Source of the DNA: Cyanobacterium stanieri PCC 7202
GTDB lineage: Bacteria; Cyanobacteriota; Cyanobacteriia; Cyanobacteriales; Cyanobacteriaceae
Assembly (NCBI GenBank): GCA_000317655.1
Contig: CP003940.1
Span: 1,302,001-1,366,000 of the forward strand
Length of the DNA stretch: 64,000 nucleotides
Reading direction: 5' to 3'
Below, piece after piece: positions 27,371-35,904 of this stretch. Under the pieces are notes generated by a model. That model was not told the DNA's origin. It saw only the letters and a program-made list of their open reading frames with translations, and ran no database searches. Made by a program: the position numbers and the translations under genes. Position 1 is the stretch's first letter. Each line of letters opens with the position of its first letter.

Positions 27371-27736
27371 TTATTTCCAGTTATTTTCAGCTTTATTTAA
27401 GACATATTTAGCTAGATCATTTATTTGTTGGGACGAGAGGCGATCGCCATAGGCCGACATATTATTCTTACCGTGTGTGATAATATTGCTGATGGATTCT
27501 ACGGTATCATAACCATTTCTTTGTAAGGTTTTTAATTTGAGGTTTTTTGAGCGACGAATTATATTGCCTCCATTGACATGACAACCAGCACAATTAAGCT
27601 CAAAAAGTTTACTGGGGTCTGTGATATTACGATTAATTTCTGTTAAGTTGATCTGGGCGATCGCCCTTGGACTATAAACAAAATTTAAACAAAAAAAGGT
27701 AATAAAAGTAATAGAAAATAGAATTATTTTTTTCAT
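27371..27736 (-). CDS. petJ: Cytochrome c6-like lumenal c-type cytochrome
   Basis: Soluble electron carrier of the thylakoid lumen, class I cytochrome c. 121 aa: signal peptide at about residues 1-27 ending AIA, heme-binding CAGCH at about residues 50-54, and the axial Met in GKNNMSAYGDRLS. The C-terminal YVLNKAENNW matches the c6 end. The segment HVNGGNIIRRSKNLKLKTL is also c6-type. Whether it is the main c6 or a c6B/c6C paralogue with another redox potential cannot be told here. Confidence 0.87.
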   Translation of the reverse strand: MKKIILFSITFITFFCLNFVYSPRAIAQINLTEINRNITDPSKLFELNCAGCHVNGGNIIRRSKNLKLKTLQRNGYDTVESISNIITHGKNNMSAYGDRLSSQQINDLAKYVLNKAENNWK

Positions 27737-27770
27737 TTTATATCAAGTTAAAATGTTTATATTATAAATT

Positions 27771-27910
27771 TATATTAAGTTCGGATAAATCATTACAACG
27801 GAAAGTCCCCCTCTCCCCTTTCAAGGGGAGATGCCGAAGGCAGAGGGGTGGGGATTTAGGGGGCGAAAAAGCGATCTTTTTTACAACTGATTACTCGAAC
27901 TTGATATTAC
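27771..27910 (-). repeat. Full-length dispersed inverted-repeat element (AAGTTCG / CGAACTT ends)
   Basis: Read on the minus strand it runs TATCAAGTTCGAGTAATCAG, core GCCCCCTAAATCCCC, a longer inner hairpin (CCTCTGCCTTCGGCATCTCC and CCCCTTGAAAGGGGAG), GACTTTCC, then TTATCCGAACTTAATA. Its inverted ends and size of about 135 bp suit a MITE-like element. The copy translated inside cobN at 57202-57333 matches this one nearly end to end. It fills most of the 27737-27981 spacer. Confidence 0.82.
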
Positions 27911-27981
27911 AATCATAAATCATCAAAAACTGTTCCCTATTCCCAGTTCCCTGCCTTAAGTAGAAAATTTTAAGATAAAAA

Positions 27982-29163
27982 CTAACTTTGAGATAACCGC
28001 TTAACCTCTTGCCCACCCAACAAAGACTCCGCCTCGGCTAAAATGGCGGGAATTTGCTCACCATGGGGACTTTTACATAAACAAGCACTAAAATCTAATC
28101 CCTGCAACTTATCAGCTTTCTGCCCTGGAAACCAATGCCCCCCATTACCCAAAAGGTTATAACGCATTTTGCCATACTCCACCATATCATAGGCAAGGGC
28201 AAGATTACGTAACCATAAAATAGTGGGAATATTAACATTCCCCGGAGTATCCTGATAACTAGGCAATCCTCGGCGCCATGTCTTGAGCCACTTTTCCCCT
28301 AAAACCTTTTTCGCCTCATATTCCAGTCTCTCAATAATCGGCGGTAACAACTCCGATGCTTTTTCCAACAATGGTAAAGTCTTGAGATGTTCATCAAAAT
28401 CCTCTGGTTTTGCCGCCCCCAAACTGAGGGTATGCACTTGGGCATGGGAAAGACAAAATAGATTATTAAATACCATGGGGCTAAGGGGTTGACATAATTT
28501 AACCAACTTTGGTGAAGGTTGATACAACAAACCCCCTTTATTGGATGGACTAATAATAAATACCCCCATATCAAGTTTATTCGCCTCCACAATGGCCGAC
28601 CAATTTTCTTGATTAATCCAATACCAATGTAAATTGACATAATCAAATTCATTGGTTTTAATGGCATCGATAATTAAATGGGTATCTCCATGGGTAGAAA
28701 ATCCTACATATTTTACTTTTCCCTCTGCTTGTAACTTGCGCACCTCATCAAGACAACCGCCTTTTTTTATAGACATCTCCAATAATTCAGGGGTATTGAT
28801 ACCATGAATCCCCAATAAATCCACATAATCGAGTTGCAAGTATGCCAAAGATTTATCAAAATTTTCCCTAAATTTACGACTATCTTGGTGGGGAGACACC
28901 TTAGTTTGAACAATTAATTTTTCACGGGGAAATCGGGGTAAGATTTGCCCTAACTGCATTTCTGATGAACCATAGCCCCTTGCCGTTTCGATATGATTTA
29001 TACCTAAGTCAAGACTACGTTTAATAACAGCTTCTAGGTTATCTTGATTGTTTTGGGGTATGTCTTTCTGGGGTACATCTTGCCATTTGTATTGGTAGCG
29101 CATTCCACCACAGGAAAACACGGGGATTTGTAGTTCTGTTCTACCAAATCGACGATACAGCAT
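27982..29163 (-). CDS. Aldo/keto reductase
   Basis: NADPH-dependent oxidoreductase of the AKR superfamily, 393 aa, longer than most because of a C-terminal helical extension. TIM-barrel motifs: MLYRRFGRTELQIPVFSCGG at the start, the loop HIETARGYGSSEMQLG, and LLGIHGINTPE. The catalytic Asp of the usual DTAxxYG motif is Glu here (IETARGYG), while Tyr is kept. Near the end is a CLC pair (SACLCKSPHGEQIP), reminiscent of AKR proteins with a C-terminal iron-sulfur region, but a full set of cysteines is missing. Substrate unknown. Confidence 0.87.
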   Translation of the reverse strand: MLYRRFGRTELQIPVFSCGGMRYQYKWQDVPQKDIPQNNQDNLEAVIKRSLDLGINHIETARGYGSSEMQLGQILPRFPREKLIVQTKVSPHQDSRKFRENFDKSLAYLQLDYVDLLGIHGINTPELLEMSIKKGGCLDEVRKLQAEGKVKYVGFSTHGDTHLIIDAIKTNEFDYVNLHWYWINQENWSAIVEANKLDMGVFIISPSNKGGLLYQPSPKLVKLCQPLSPMVFNNLFCLSHAQVHTLSLGAAKPEDFDEHLKTLPLLEKASELLPPIIERLEYEAKKVLGEKWLKTWRRGLPSYQDTPGNVNIPTILWLRNLALAYDMVEYGKMRYNLLGNGGHWFPGQKADKLQGLDFSACLCKSPHGEQIPAILAEAESLLGGQEVKRLSQS

Positions 29164-29232
29164 AGGGAAAAGCTCAGTTAATGTATGGTTTTCTTAACAT
29201 AACTTTACCATATTTCCCCAAACCGTTGAAGT

Positions 29233-29934
29233 TTAACCGAACTCTTGTTCGATGATACGCCAGTTAGCGGCAATTACGTTAGGTTCAAGGCTCAGACGGC
29301 TAACAATGCTTTCTAATAAATCATCATCACGGGTTTGAGTGACCATTTCTGCTTCTACTTCCACTCTATCCATTGTATCTTCTATGTCTTCACTGCACAA
29401 AGAGCGCAGTTTTAGATGACTGTTACTAACCCCTTGTAATAATAAGGCTCTGACTTTGGCTTCATGTTTGCTACGGCACATTAGCGAACAGACGTAACAC
29501 AATTCTAGCTCGGTATTTTCTAGGGGTTGTTGATTGATACGATAACCAAGGGGACGTAGTACGGTATTGGAGATGAGAACGGCGATCGCACCCATAAAAG
29601 CCTCAGACATAAATCCAGCCCCCGCCAAAGCACCAATGGCAGCAGCGCACCAGATGGTAGCGGCGGTGTTTAACCCCCTCACGCTCAAACCTTCTTTAAG
29701 GATTACCCCCCCTGCCAGAAAGCCGATACCTGATACCACTTGAGCAGATATACGAGTAGGACTAGCATCATCAGGGGTTAAAACCGATAGCATCACAAAT
29801 AATGCTGAACCCGTAGCAACGAGGGTATTTGTTCTTAACCCTGCCATTCTCTGGCGCCATTGCCTTTCAAAACCGAGAGCTGAACCTAATAAGAAGGCAA
29901 CGGCAAGACGCAGGGCGAATTCTAAGTTTTCCAC
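29233..29934 (-). CDS. MgtC/SapB family membrane protein
   Basis: 233 aa. The N-terminal half has four or five helices with the MgtC signature LLGSALGFERQWRQRMAGLR and NTLVATGSALFVML, then RISAQVVSGIGFLAGGVILK and GLNTAATIWCAAAIGALAG. The C-terminal 85 residues are a soluble ACT-like domain. MgtC proteins are tied to low-magnesium survival and to control of F-ATPase or phosphate uptake in pathogens; the role in cyanobacteria is unclear. Two MgtE magnesium transporters lie 2 kb away, though not in the same operon. Confidence 0.88.
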   Translation of the reverse strand: MENLEFALRLAVAFLLGSALGFERQWRQRMAGLRTNTLVATGSALFVMLSVLTPDDASPTRISAQVVSGIGFLAGGVILKEGLSVRGLNTAATIWCAAAIGALAGAGFMSEAFMGAIAVLISNTVLRPLGYRINQQPLENTELELCYVCSLMCRSKHEAKVRALLLQGVSNSHLKLRSLCSEDIEDTMDRVEVEAEMVTQTRDDDLLESIVSRLSLEPNVIAANWRIIEQEFG

Positions 29935-30032
29935 ACTTTTCTCCTATACTATTGCGGTTAATTTAGCCATGATTTTATCATTCTGGTTGAAATGGGAAGG
30001 TTAAGGGAAGGATAACAATTAATGGTTAGGGT

Positions 30033-31103
30033 TTATTTTGCGACCGTCATTTTTTCTTTATTTTTATTTGATGGACGCTTAGAAATCAAATTAGTAAGTA
30101 ATCCCATCCCCAAAAACCCTAGGGGTAGAATTGTGGTTGGTTCTGGGGTGCTGACAGTTTGTAAGGCTTTATCTGCTATAAATCTATGCGCTTTGGTATT
30201 GGGATGTTGATTATCAACAAATAAAAATTGATCTTGTAAATCTTCACTACAAAAGTCTTGGGATATAGAATTTGGTGGAGTTAAGTTAAGATCGATACAA
30301 CTATCAGTAACATTAATAAACCCAAATTTATTGGGATTGTCAAGAATATCATTAAATAAACTATAAAAGTCAAAGAGAATTAAGTTTGTCTCTGGATTTG
30401 CTTGATTTAATTTTTTAAGTTCCTTTTTCAAAAGATCATTATGGAGTCTAATCGAATTGGTTAAACCAGCAGAAACAGGTTCACCAAAACTCAAGGCCAA
30501 AGGGGTTTTGCCCAAATCAGGTAAATTACTAACCAAAATATTTGTTAATCCAGCACCTGATAATCTGTCAATTTCCTTAACTAAATTTTCCACAGGGGTT
30601 TGGGGATTCAACAATGGATCGCCAAAATAATCATTTGCTCCTGCCATTAGAACTCCGAGAGCTTGAGGATTATTTAATGTATTTCCTCCTAATAAACCAA
30701 TAAAAGAATTTACTTGTTGGTGCAATCCGAATAGTTGATCATTGTTGGTGATATGGGTATCGTCTGTTTTTGCTCCAGCGAATGCGAAATTTATTCCATT
30801 ACGGGGAATAGATGTAATTAATTCACCTGAATCTTGAATCCATAACTCAGGTGCTAATCCTAAATCTTCGGCAAAATATTCTGACCATACACTGCCATTG
30901 GAAAACCTCCCATCAAAAAATACAGGAGGCGGATTTGTTCCGCCAGTTAAATTAAATAAATTTCCTGCATCCGACAGACTATCACCAAAAATAAAAATTT
31001 GGTTGTATAAAGTTGCTCCCATTACTGGTTGAACTGAGAAGGTACTAAGTGCGATCGCACTTCCGACAAACAATGGAGATACTTGTTTGATTAAATTATT
31101 CAT
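30033..31103 (-). CDS. Secreted SGNH/GDSL esterase with PEP-CTERM anchor
   Basis: Exported lipase/esterase. ATG at 31103 gives MNNLIKQVSPLFVGSAIALS, a good signal peptide; an upstream GTG at 31139 is possible. GDSL block I is IFIFGDSLSDAGN, block III is GANDYFGDP, and the catalytic Asp-His are in FVDNQHPNTKAHRF. The C-terminus has PEPTTILPLGFLGMGLLTNL followed by a basic tail, a PEP-CTERM sorting signal that implies processing by an exosortase. 356 aa. Substrate unknown. Confidence 0.9.
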   Translation of the reverse strand: MNNLIKQVSPLFVGSAIALSTFSVQPVMGATLYNQIFIFGDSLSDAGNLFNLTGGTNPPPVFFDGRFSNGSVWSEYFAEDLGLAPELWIQDSGELITSIPRNGINFAFAGAKTDDTHITNNDQLFGLHQQVNSFIGLLGGNTLNNPQALGVLMAGANDYFGDPLLNPQTPVENLVKEIDRLSGAGLTNILVSNLPDLGKTPLALSFGEPVSAGLTNSIRLHNDLLKKELKKLNQANPETNLILFDFYSLFNDILDNPNKFGFINVTDSCIDLNLTPPNSISQDFCSEDLQDQFLFVDNQHPNTKAHRFIADKALQTVSTPEPTTILPLGFLGMGLLTNLISKRPSNKNKEKMTVAK

Positions 31104-31332
31104 AGCTCTAAAACGGAATAAATTAATTGGGTTAAACACCTAAGCACAATGTACTTAGTGGAATATACTTAAGTATATATTAATTTTATAATACTCTAAG
31201 GTTTTTAATTCAAGAAAATTAAACTAATTCAAGTAATTTCATAATGACAATCTCACCTTAGTCTGTCTCAGAGCTTTTTATTTATCTTGTTTACTCCTTT
31301 TCTTATTTACACCACTCCTATCTATTGTTTTT

Positions 31333-31431
31333 CTACCAAATTGTTAAAGGATAAAAATCGTTAATAACATTATCCTTCGTAAATAGATAACTCCACCAAA
31401 TTAAAGCACAAGTATCTAAAACGATTTCCAT
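31333..31431 (-). pseudogene. Remnant of a PIN-domain (VapC-type) toxin gene
   Basis: A 32-codon frame starts MEIVLDTCALIWWSYLF, the typical beginning of a VapC-type PIN RNase with the first metal-binding Asp, then loses homology and stops after about 32 residues. Its ATG overlaps the end of the antitoxin remnant just upstream, the normal arrangement of vapBC. The remaining three quarters of the domain is missing, so it is not expected to be active. Confidence 0.6.
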
Positions 31432-31613
31432 AACTCATTGCTCCATTCTCCAGTGGTTGGAGAGGTTAAGTCTTCGTAGTATTTCACTTTTCCTCTGAGG
31501 GAAGAGAATAATTCTTCGGTGGTAGGAGATGTTTGATATTTGCAAATCTTTATGATGGGTTTGCCACCATCAAGAATGATAATGTCTTCATTTTCCCTTT
31601 GTAATTTATGGCA
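31416..31613 (-). pseudogene. Remnant of a Phd/YefM-type antitoxin gene
   Basis: A frame with no start codon, open from 31613 to a TAG at 31416, reads ENEDIIILDGGKPIIKICK, then SLRGKVKYYEDLTSP and EWSNELW. This is the middle and C-terminal part of a Phd/VapB antitoxin. An in-frame stop lies just upstream and the N-terminal DNA-binding part is gone. It overlaps the toxin remnant. The rest of 31104-31693 is AT-rich with no other gene seen. Confidence 0.6.
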
Positions 31614-31693
31614 TTATTTGATTTTTCATAACTTCATTTTATCCGAACCTAATCTATTGATGGTGGGCGTTGTATATATCGCCCCTCCAATAT

Positions 31694-33205
31694 TTACACC
31701 ACTCCCACAAGCCAGACAACAAGGGAGAAATAAATCCAGAGTCCCACAAAGTCTTTGATAGTAGTAACAAAAGGATCAGCCCCTGGCCCATGATCAAAGC
31801 CCAGTTTGAGCATTACCCATGGTAATAGTGAGCCGAGGATAGCCCCGAGGGTGACTACGGAGAGAAGGGAAATGGCTACGACAATCCCCATTTGGGGAAC
31901 GTCATTAGGCACACCTTGCCAGAAATATCCCACCACTCCAGCAATCAAACCAAGAATAGCCCCCATCATCAAACCGATACGGGTTTCACGGAAGAAATAA
32001 GGAAAGAAGTTACGAACATTGATCTGATCCCATGCCAAACCACGGGCGAAAATGGTGGTGGATTGAGTGCCAACGTTACCTCCCATATCCATGACGAGGG
32101 GAATAAACACCGCCGCAAAGGGTAATACTTCCAAGGTTTCCTCAAAGTTTTCAATGACACCCCCCACCACAAAACCACCAATGAGAGTGACGATTAAAAA
32201 GGTAATTCTTAACCTGACCGCATAGGTAATTGATCCCCGAACTAACCTATCACTCCACACCTTATCCCGACTGAGTAAGTTACCAATCCCCGCTTGGGCG
32301 AGGGCGGTATCGGTGGCATCTTCTTCTACTAAATCAATGATGTCGTCAAAGGATATATTACCGATTAATCTGCCTTGATCATCTACCACTGGTAACGCTG
32401 GAAGGTCGTTATTTCTAAGGATTTTAATGGCTCTCTCATCGGGATCTTTGGTTGCCATGGCGATGTTTTGCCCTTCCATGATATTTTCTAGGGTTTGATT
32501 GGGATCACATCGTAGGAGGCGAACGGTACGCACAAAACCCCTATAGTATTTTTGTTCGTCAATGATATAGATAAGGGCTAATTGGTTGGCGGTGAGGCTA
32601 GAGTGTTGGATGGCGGTTAAAACGTTTTCTACGGTGGTGGAGGGCAACACAGCCATCTGCCGTAAGTTCATAATGCGCCCTACGGTACCCTCGGGGTGTT
32701 TGAGGAGGATGTCAACGGAAATGCGATTTTGAGGGGCTAATTGTTCGATTAATTCCTCGGCTAATTGGTTGGGTAACTCGTCAAAAAGTCTGACTAAATT
32801 ATCGGCTTCTAGGTTAGGAATTAGCTCCATGACTTGCTCTTTTTCCATGGATTGAATTAATCCTGCTTGATCTTCGGATCTTAAGCATTTGAAAACTGCG
32901 ATCGCCTTTTGTTCTACCAAAGAATTAAAAGCAAAAAGTCTTTTTTCGGGTTCAATTTGCATCAACAGTTCTGCTAATTCCACCGCTGGTAAATCTAACC
33001 CTGCATTTTGTTGATAGTCTTTGATATGTTCCCAAATATGGTTAATCCGTGCGATCGCCTCTGTGGGCGTAATTTTCCCCCCTGTTTGTAACGAAGAAAT
33101 AAGATCAACTCGGTGGGAAAAGTCCTGTAAATTGACATTAAAAAATAAATCTTCGGGATTTAATTGTCCATAATAACGGGAGATTCTGCTTCTTTGTTCG
33201 TTCAT
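31694..33205 (-). CDS. mgtE: Magnesium transporter MgtE with DUF7219-like N-terminal extension
   Basis: Mg2+ channel/transporter of the inner membrane, gated by cytoplasmic Mg2+. 503 aa: residues about 1-65 are an added domain (YGQLNPEDLFFNVNLQDFSH and TPTEAIARINHIWEHIKD), then the MgtE N-domain, a CBS pair at about 190-310, and five transmembrane helices with FIPLVMDMGGNVGTQSTTIF. The added domain is clearly related to the small protein at 39328-39567. A second mgtE lies 55 bp upstream on the same strand, so the pair is a tandem duplication and likely one operon. Confidence 0.95.
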   Translation of the reverse strand: MNEQRSRISRYYGQLNPEDLFFNVNLQDFSHRVDLISSLQTGGKITPTEAIARINHIWEHIKDYQQNAGLDLPAVELAELLMQIEPEKRLFAFNSLVEQKAIAVFKCLRSEDQAGLIQSMEKEQVMELIPNLEADNLVRLFDELPNQLAEELIEQLAPQNRISVDILLKHPEGTVGRIMNLRQMAVLPSTTVENVLTAIQHSSLTANQLALIYIIDEQKYYRGFVRTVRLLRCDPNQTLENIMEGQNIAMATKDPDERAIKILRNNDLPALPVVDDQGRLIGNISFDDIIDLVEEDATDTALAQAGIGNLLSRDKVWSDRLVRGSITYAVRLRITFLIVTLIGGFVVGGVIENFEETLEVLPFAAVFIPLVMDMGGNVGTQSTTIFARGLAWDQINVRNFFPYFFRETRIGLMMGAILGLIAGVVGYFWQGVPNDVPQMGIVVAISLLSVVTLGAILGSLLPWVMLKLGFDHGPGADPFVTTIKDFVGLWIYFSLVVWLVGVV

Positions 33206-33260
33206 TTTATTTACCTATTTTTTCTCGTTAATATTTTTTGAAATTATTTTTTCACATCTC

Positions 33261-34628
33261 CTAAACCACCCCGATTAACCAAGTGGCTAAAGAAAAATAA
33301 ATCCAAAGTCCCACAAAATCTTTAATGGTCGTAATTAGAGGATCTGCCCCTGGTCCATGATCAAAACCTAATTTCAACATTGCCCAAGGTAAAATCGACC
33401 CTAACATCGCTCCCAAAGTAACTACCAAGGCGAGGGAAATTCCTACCACAATTCCCAATTGAGGGATTTCGTTGGGAATACCCTGCCACACATAGGCGAC
33501 AATGCCCGATACACCCCCAAGGATTAATCCCATCAAGATACCGATACGGGCTTCTCGAAAAATATAGAGAAAGTAACGATTGAGGTTGATTTGTTCCCAT
33601 GCCACCCCCCTAGCAAAGGCTGTGGTGGACTGGGTGCCAACGTTACCGCCCATATCCATAACGAGGGGAATAAATACCGCCGCCGCGGGGATTTCTTCCA
33701 ATACTTCCTCAAAAGTTTCGATCACACCCCCTACTAAAAAGCCCCCTGCAAGGGTAATTAATAGAAAGGCGATGCGGATGCGTACGGCGGAAAAAGCCGA
33801 GCCTTTTACTAATACATCACTCCATGCTTCATCTCTGGCTAAAAGGTTGATTACCCCTGCCTGAGAAAGGGCTGTTTCGTCTGCTTCTTCTTCTACTAAG
33901 TCGATGACATCGTCAAAGGTAATATCCCCCACCAAGCGCCCTTCGCTATCCACGACGGGAATGGCTGGAAGGTTTATCTCTCCTAATAGTCTGACTGCTT
34001 CTGAGGTGCGATCGCCCGTCATCACTGCAACGGCATTATTTTCCAAAACATCAACGATTGAAGCAGTGGGATTACTTTTAATTAAATTTACAGTACGCAC
34101 ATAGCCCTGATAATGGCGCTCATGGTCAATGACAAAAACCATTTCTAACTGGTTATCATCCAAATCAGAATTTTTGACCAACTCCAACGCTTGGGCTACC
34201 GTTGCTCTAGTTCTAACGGAAATAATCCGTAAATTGGTAATTCTGCCGACACTACCTTCGGGATAACCCAACAAAATATTAACATTTTCCCGTTCTTGGG
34301 GTGGTAAATTGGCAATCAACCTTTTTACTACCTTGGCAGGTAGTTCATCAAATAGCCTGACGCGCTCGTCTGCTTCCAAACCTTCCACTAACGCCATCAC
34401 CTCGGGGCTTTCCATCATTTGAGTTAATCCTGCTTGATCTTCAGGACGTAAATATTCAAATACCCTCGCCGCTTTATTTTTTTCTAATAAACGAAAAGCC
34501 AAAACCCTTTTTTCTGGTTCGATGTCCATCAACAGTTGTACTAATTCGGCAGGGGGAAAATTGTTGGCTTCTTTTTTCGCCGCCTCTAGCGCATAGGGTT
34601 CTAATAAATCTTTGAGTAAGTTACGCAT
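33261..34628 (-). CDS. mgtE: Magnesium transporter MgtE (paralogue without N-terminal extension)
   Basis: Second Mg2+ transporter, 455 aa, close to the standard MgtE length. N-domain from residue 1 (PAELVQLLMDIEPEKRVLAF), CBS pair at about 130-250 (AIPVVDSEGRLVGDITFDDV), five C-terminal helices with FIPLVMDMGGNVGTQSTTAF and GLWIYFSLATWLIGVV. It aligns along its whole length with the downstream mgtE and is probably its tandem duplicate, diverged enough to suggest an old event. First gene of the pair. Confidence 0.95.
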   Translation of the reverse strand: MRNLLKDLLEPYALEAAKKEANNFPPAELVQLLMDIEPEKRVLAFRLLEKNKAARVFEYLRPEDQAGLTQMMESPEVMALVEGLEADERVRLFDELPAKVVKRLIANLPPQERENVNILLGYPEGSVGRITNLRIISVRTRATVAQALELVKNSDLDDNQLEMVFVIDHERHYQGYVRTVNLIKSNPTASIVDVLENNAVAVMTGDRTSEAVRLLGEINLPAIPVVDSEGRLVGDITFDDVIDLVEEEADETALSQAGVINLLARDEAWSDVLVKGSAFSAVRIRIAFLLITLAGGFLVGGVIETFEEVLEEIPAAAVFIPLVMDMGGNVGTQSTTAFARGVAWEQINLNRYFLYIFREARIGILMGLILGGVSGIVAYVWQGIPNEIPQLGIVVGISLALVVTLGAMLGSILPWAMLKLGFDHGPGADPLITTIKDFVGLWIYFSLATWLIGVV

Positions 34629-34800
34629 TATGACCTCTTTCCATAATCAATGTTTTGGTTAGATAAATAGAGAAGAGGAAATATTAAATAATGAATTTTC
34701 TGAGAATTTATCGCACTACAATAACCCCTTATTTTTGCTCTCAATTCAAAGGATATAGTTATATTTTGCCCACAATGATTAGAAATAAGACAAACAAATA

Positions 34801-34908
34801 ATATTAAGTTCGAGTAATTAGTTGTGAAAAGGATCGCTTTTTCGCCCCCTAAATCCCCCAATTCTGGGGGACTTTCTATTGTAATGATTTATCCGAACTG
34901 GATATAAA
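34801..34908 (+). repeat. Full-length dispersed inverted-repeat element (short form)
   Basis: AAGTTCGAGTAATTAGTTGT, core GCCCCCTAAATCCCC followed by CAATTCTGGGGGACTTT, then TGATTTATCCGAACT: the same ends and core as 27771-27910 but with the short inner hairpin. About 108 bp. It lies in the 993-bp spacer upstream of the mgtE pair; the remainder of that spacer (34909-35169 and 35263-35621) shows no recognised feature. Confidence 0.82.
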
Positions 34909-35169
34909 TAATTACAATCACAGTGATATAACAAGGTCTTTTAGTTCCTTGCCACCTCAATTTATTATTATTATGTTCCTAAAAATAATAGGCAAAATAA
35001 ACCATGTCTATATCCATAGATACAGAGCAAAATAAAGGTCAATAGTTGATAACTATCCCTCAAAAATAATTCTGTTGTAAAGGTTAATCTCTTTCCCTTT
35101 GAGCCACTTTCTTCGGTAGTGACCTGAGATATAACCCCATCCAAGAATGTGTTATTTTCTGTTGGTCAA

Positions 35170-35262
35170 CTACCCAATACTATGTCCGCTAGGATCAGGA
35201 TCTTCCTCTACTGTCATAGATTTCACCGTTACAATTTGGCTACTACTACCAGAAGAATCCAT
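35170..35262 (-). CDS. Possible small protein, 30 aa
   Basis: ATG at 35262 and TAG at 35170 frame a 30-residue peptide: MDSSGSSSQIVTVKSMTVEE followed by DPDPSGHSIG. AAGGA lies 13-17 bp upstream, a little far for an RBS. The sequence is low in rare codons and has a Ser-rich start and acidic Pro-rich end that looks less random than the AT-rich spacer around it. I do not recognise a family. It could equally be chance. Confidence 0.3.
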   Translation of the reverse strand: MDSSGSSSQIVTVKSMTVEEDPDPSGHSIG

Positions 35263-35621
35263 CTACTTAATTTTTCCTTAATTTAATAAATAAATATTTA
35301 GTGTGATTTTTAATAACCACCCTATATGAAGTTAACAAATATTATCTTTTTTGTCAATATATATTTTAATTTTTTTTGTTTTAGTCATCTCAAATGTATA
35401 ATTTTCACGGCAATAAATGAATATCCAACCACTTCTAATATTTATCGTAATCGCTAAGTATTCTACGATGTATATGATGAAAAAAATGTTTATCTAAACG
35501 CTAAAAGTGATAGCCCTGAATAGCTAACTAAGGATAATTATAATATTCCCATCTAAATCGAAAATTACAGGAAGATTAAAATAGAATTGAATCAAGTAGA
35601 TTTTGCTTTTGAGGATTTTTC

Positions 35622-35801
35622 ATGAACAAACAGCAGGTTTTAGACATTATCAAAACGAACCAAGATCGTCTCAATGAATTTGCAGTAAAAGAATTATTTT
35701 TATTTGGCTCAGTGGCAAGGGGTGAGGAAACAGCAAATAGTGATGTAGATTTTTTAGTTAATTTTAATCGTCCTGTGGGATTATCAAAATTTCTGGGTCT
35801 G
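35622..35801 (+). pseudogene. Truncated MNT-type nucleotidyltransferase (antitoxin of HEPN/MNT pairs)
   Basis: The first 60 codons read as a minimal nucleotidyltransferase: ELFLFGSVARGEETANSDVD with the GSx10DxD catalytic motif at about residues 29-43, then FLVNFNRPVGLSKFLGL. After that the frame enters the left end of the TnpB element and continues with unrelated residues to a stop at 35888. The C-terminal third of the domain and any HEPN partner are absent. In intact systems the MNT protein adenylylates the HEPN RNase. The insertion therefore broke this module, or caught it already decayed. Confidence 0.75.
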
Positions 35802-35904
35802 AAACCCCGTCCTTATAGGACGGCTTTATATTTTTATTGTATATTAGACTTGACATTTTCTTCTTTTCGCTATATAGTAAAGATATAGCGTACGAGATAA
35901 AAGT

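Noticed and set aside
31665-31684. GGGCG/CGCCC hairpin as terminator of the mgtE pair
   Set aside because: The stem is five base pairs with no T run on the mgtE strand.
34628-34861. A 77-codon frame on the minus strand upstream of mgtE
   Set aside because: Part of it is translated dispersed repeat and the rest is AT-rich spacer with no family features.
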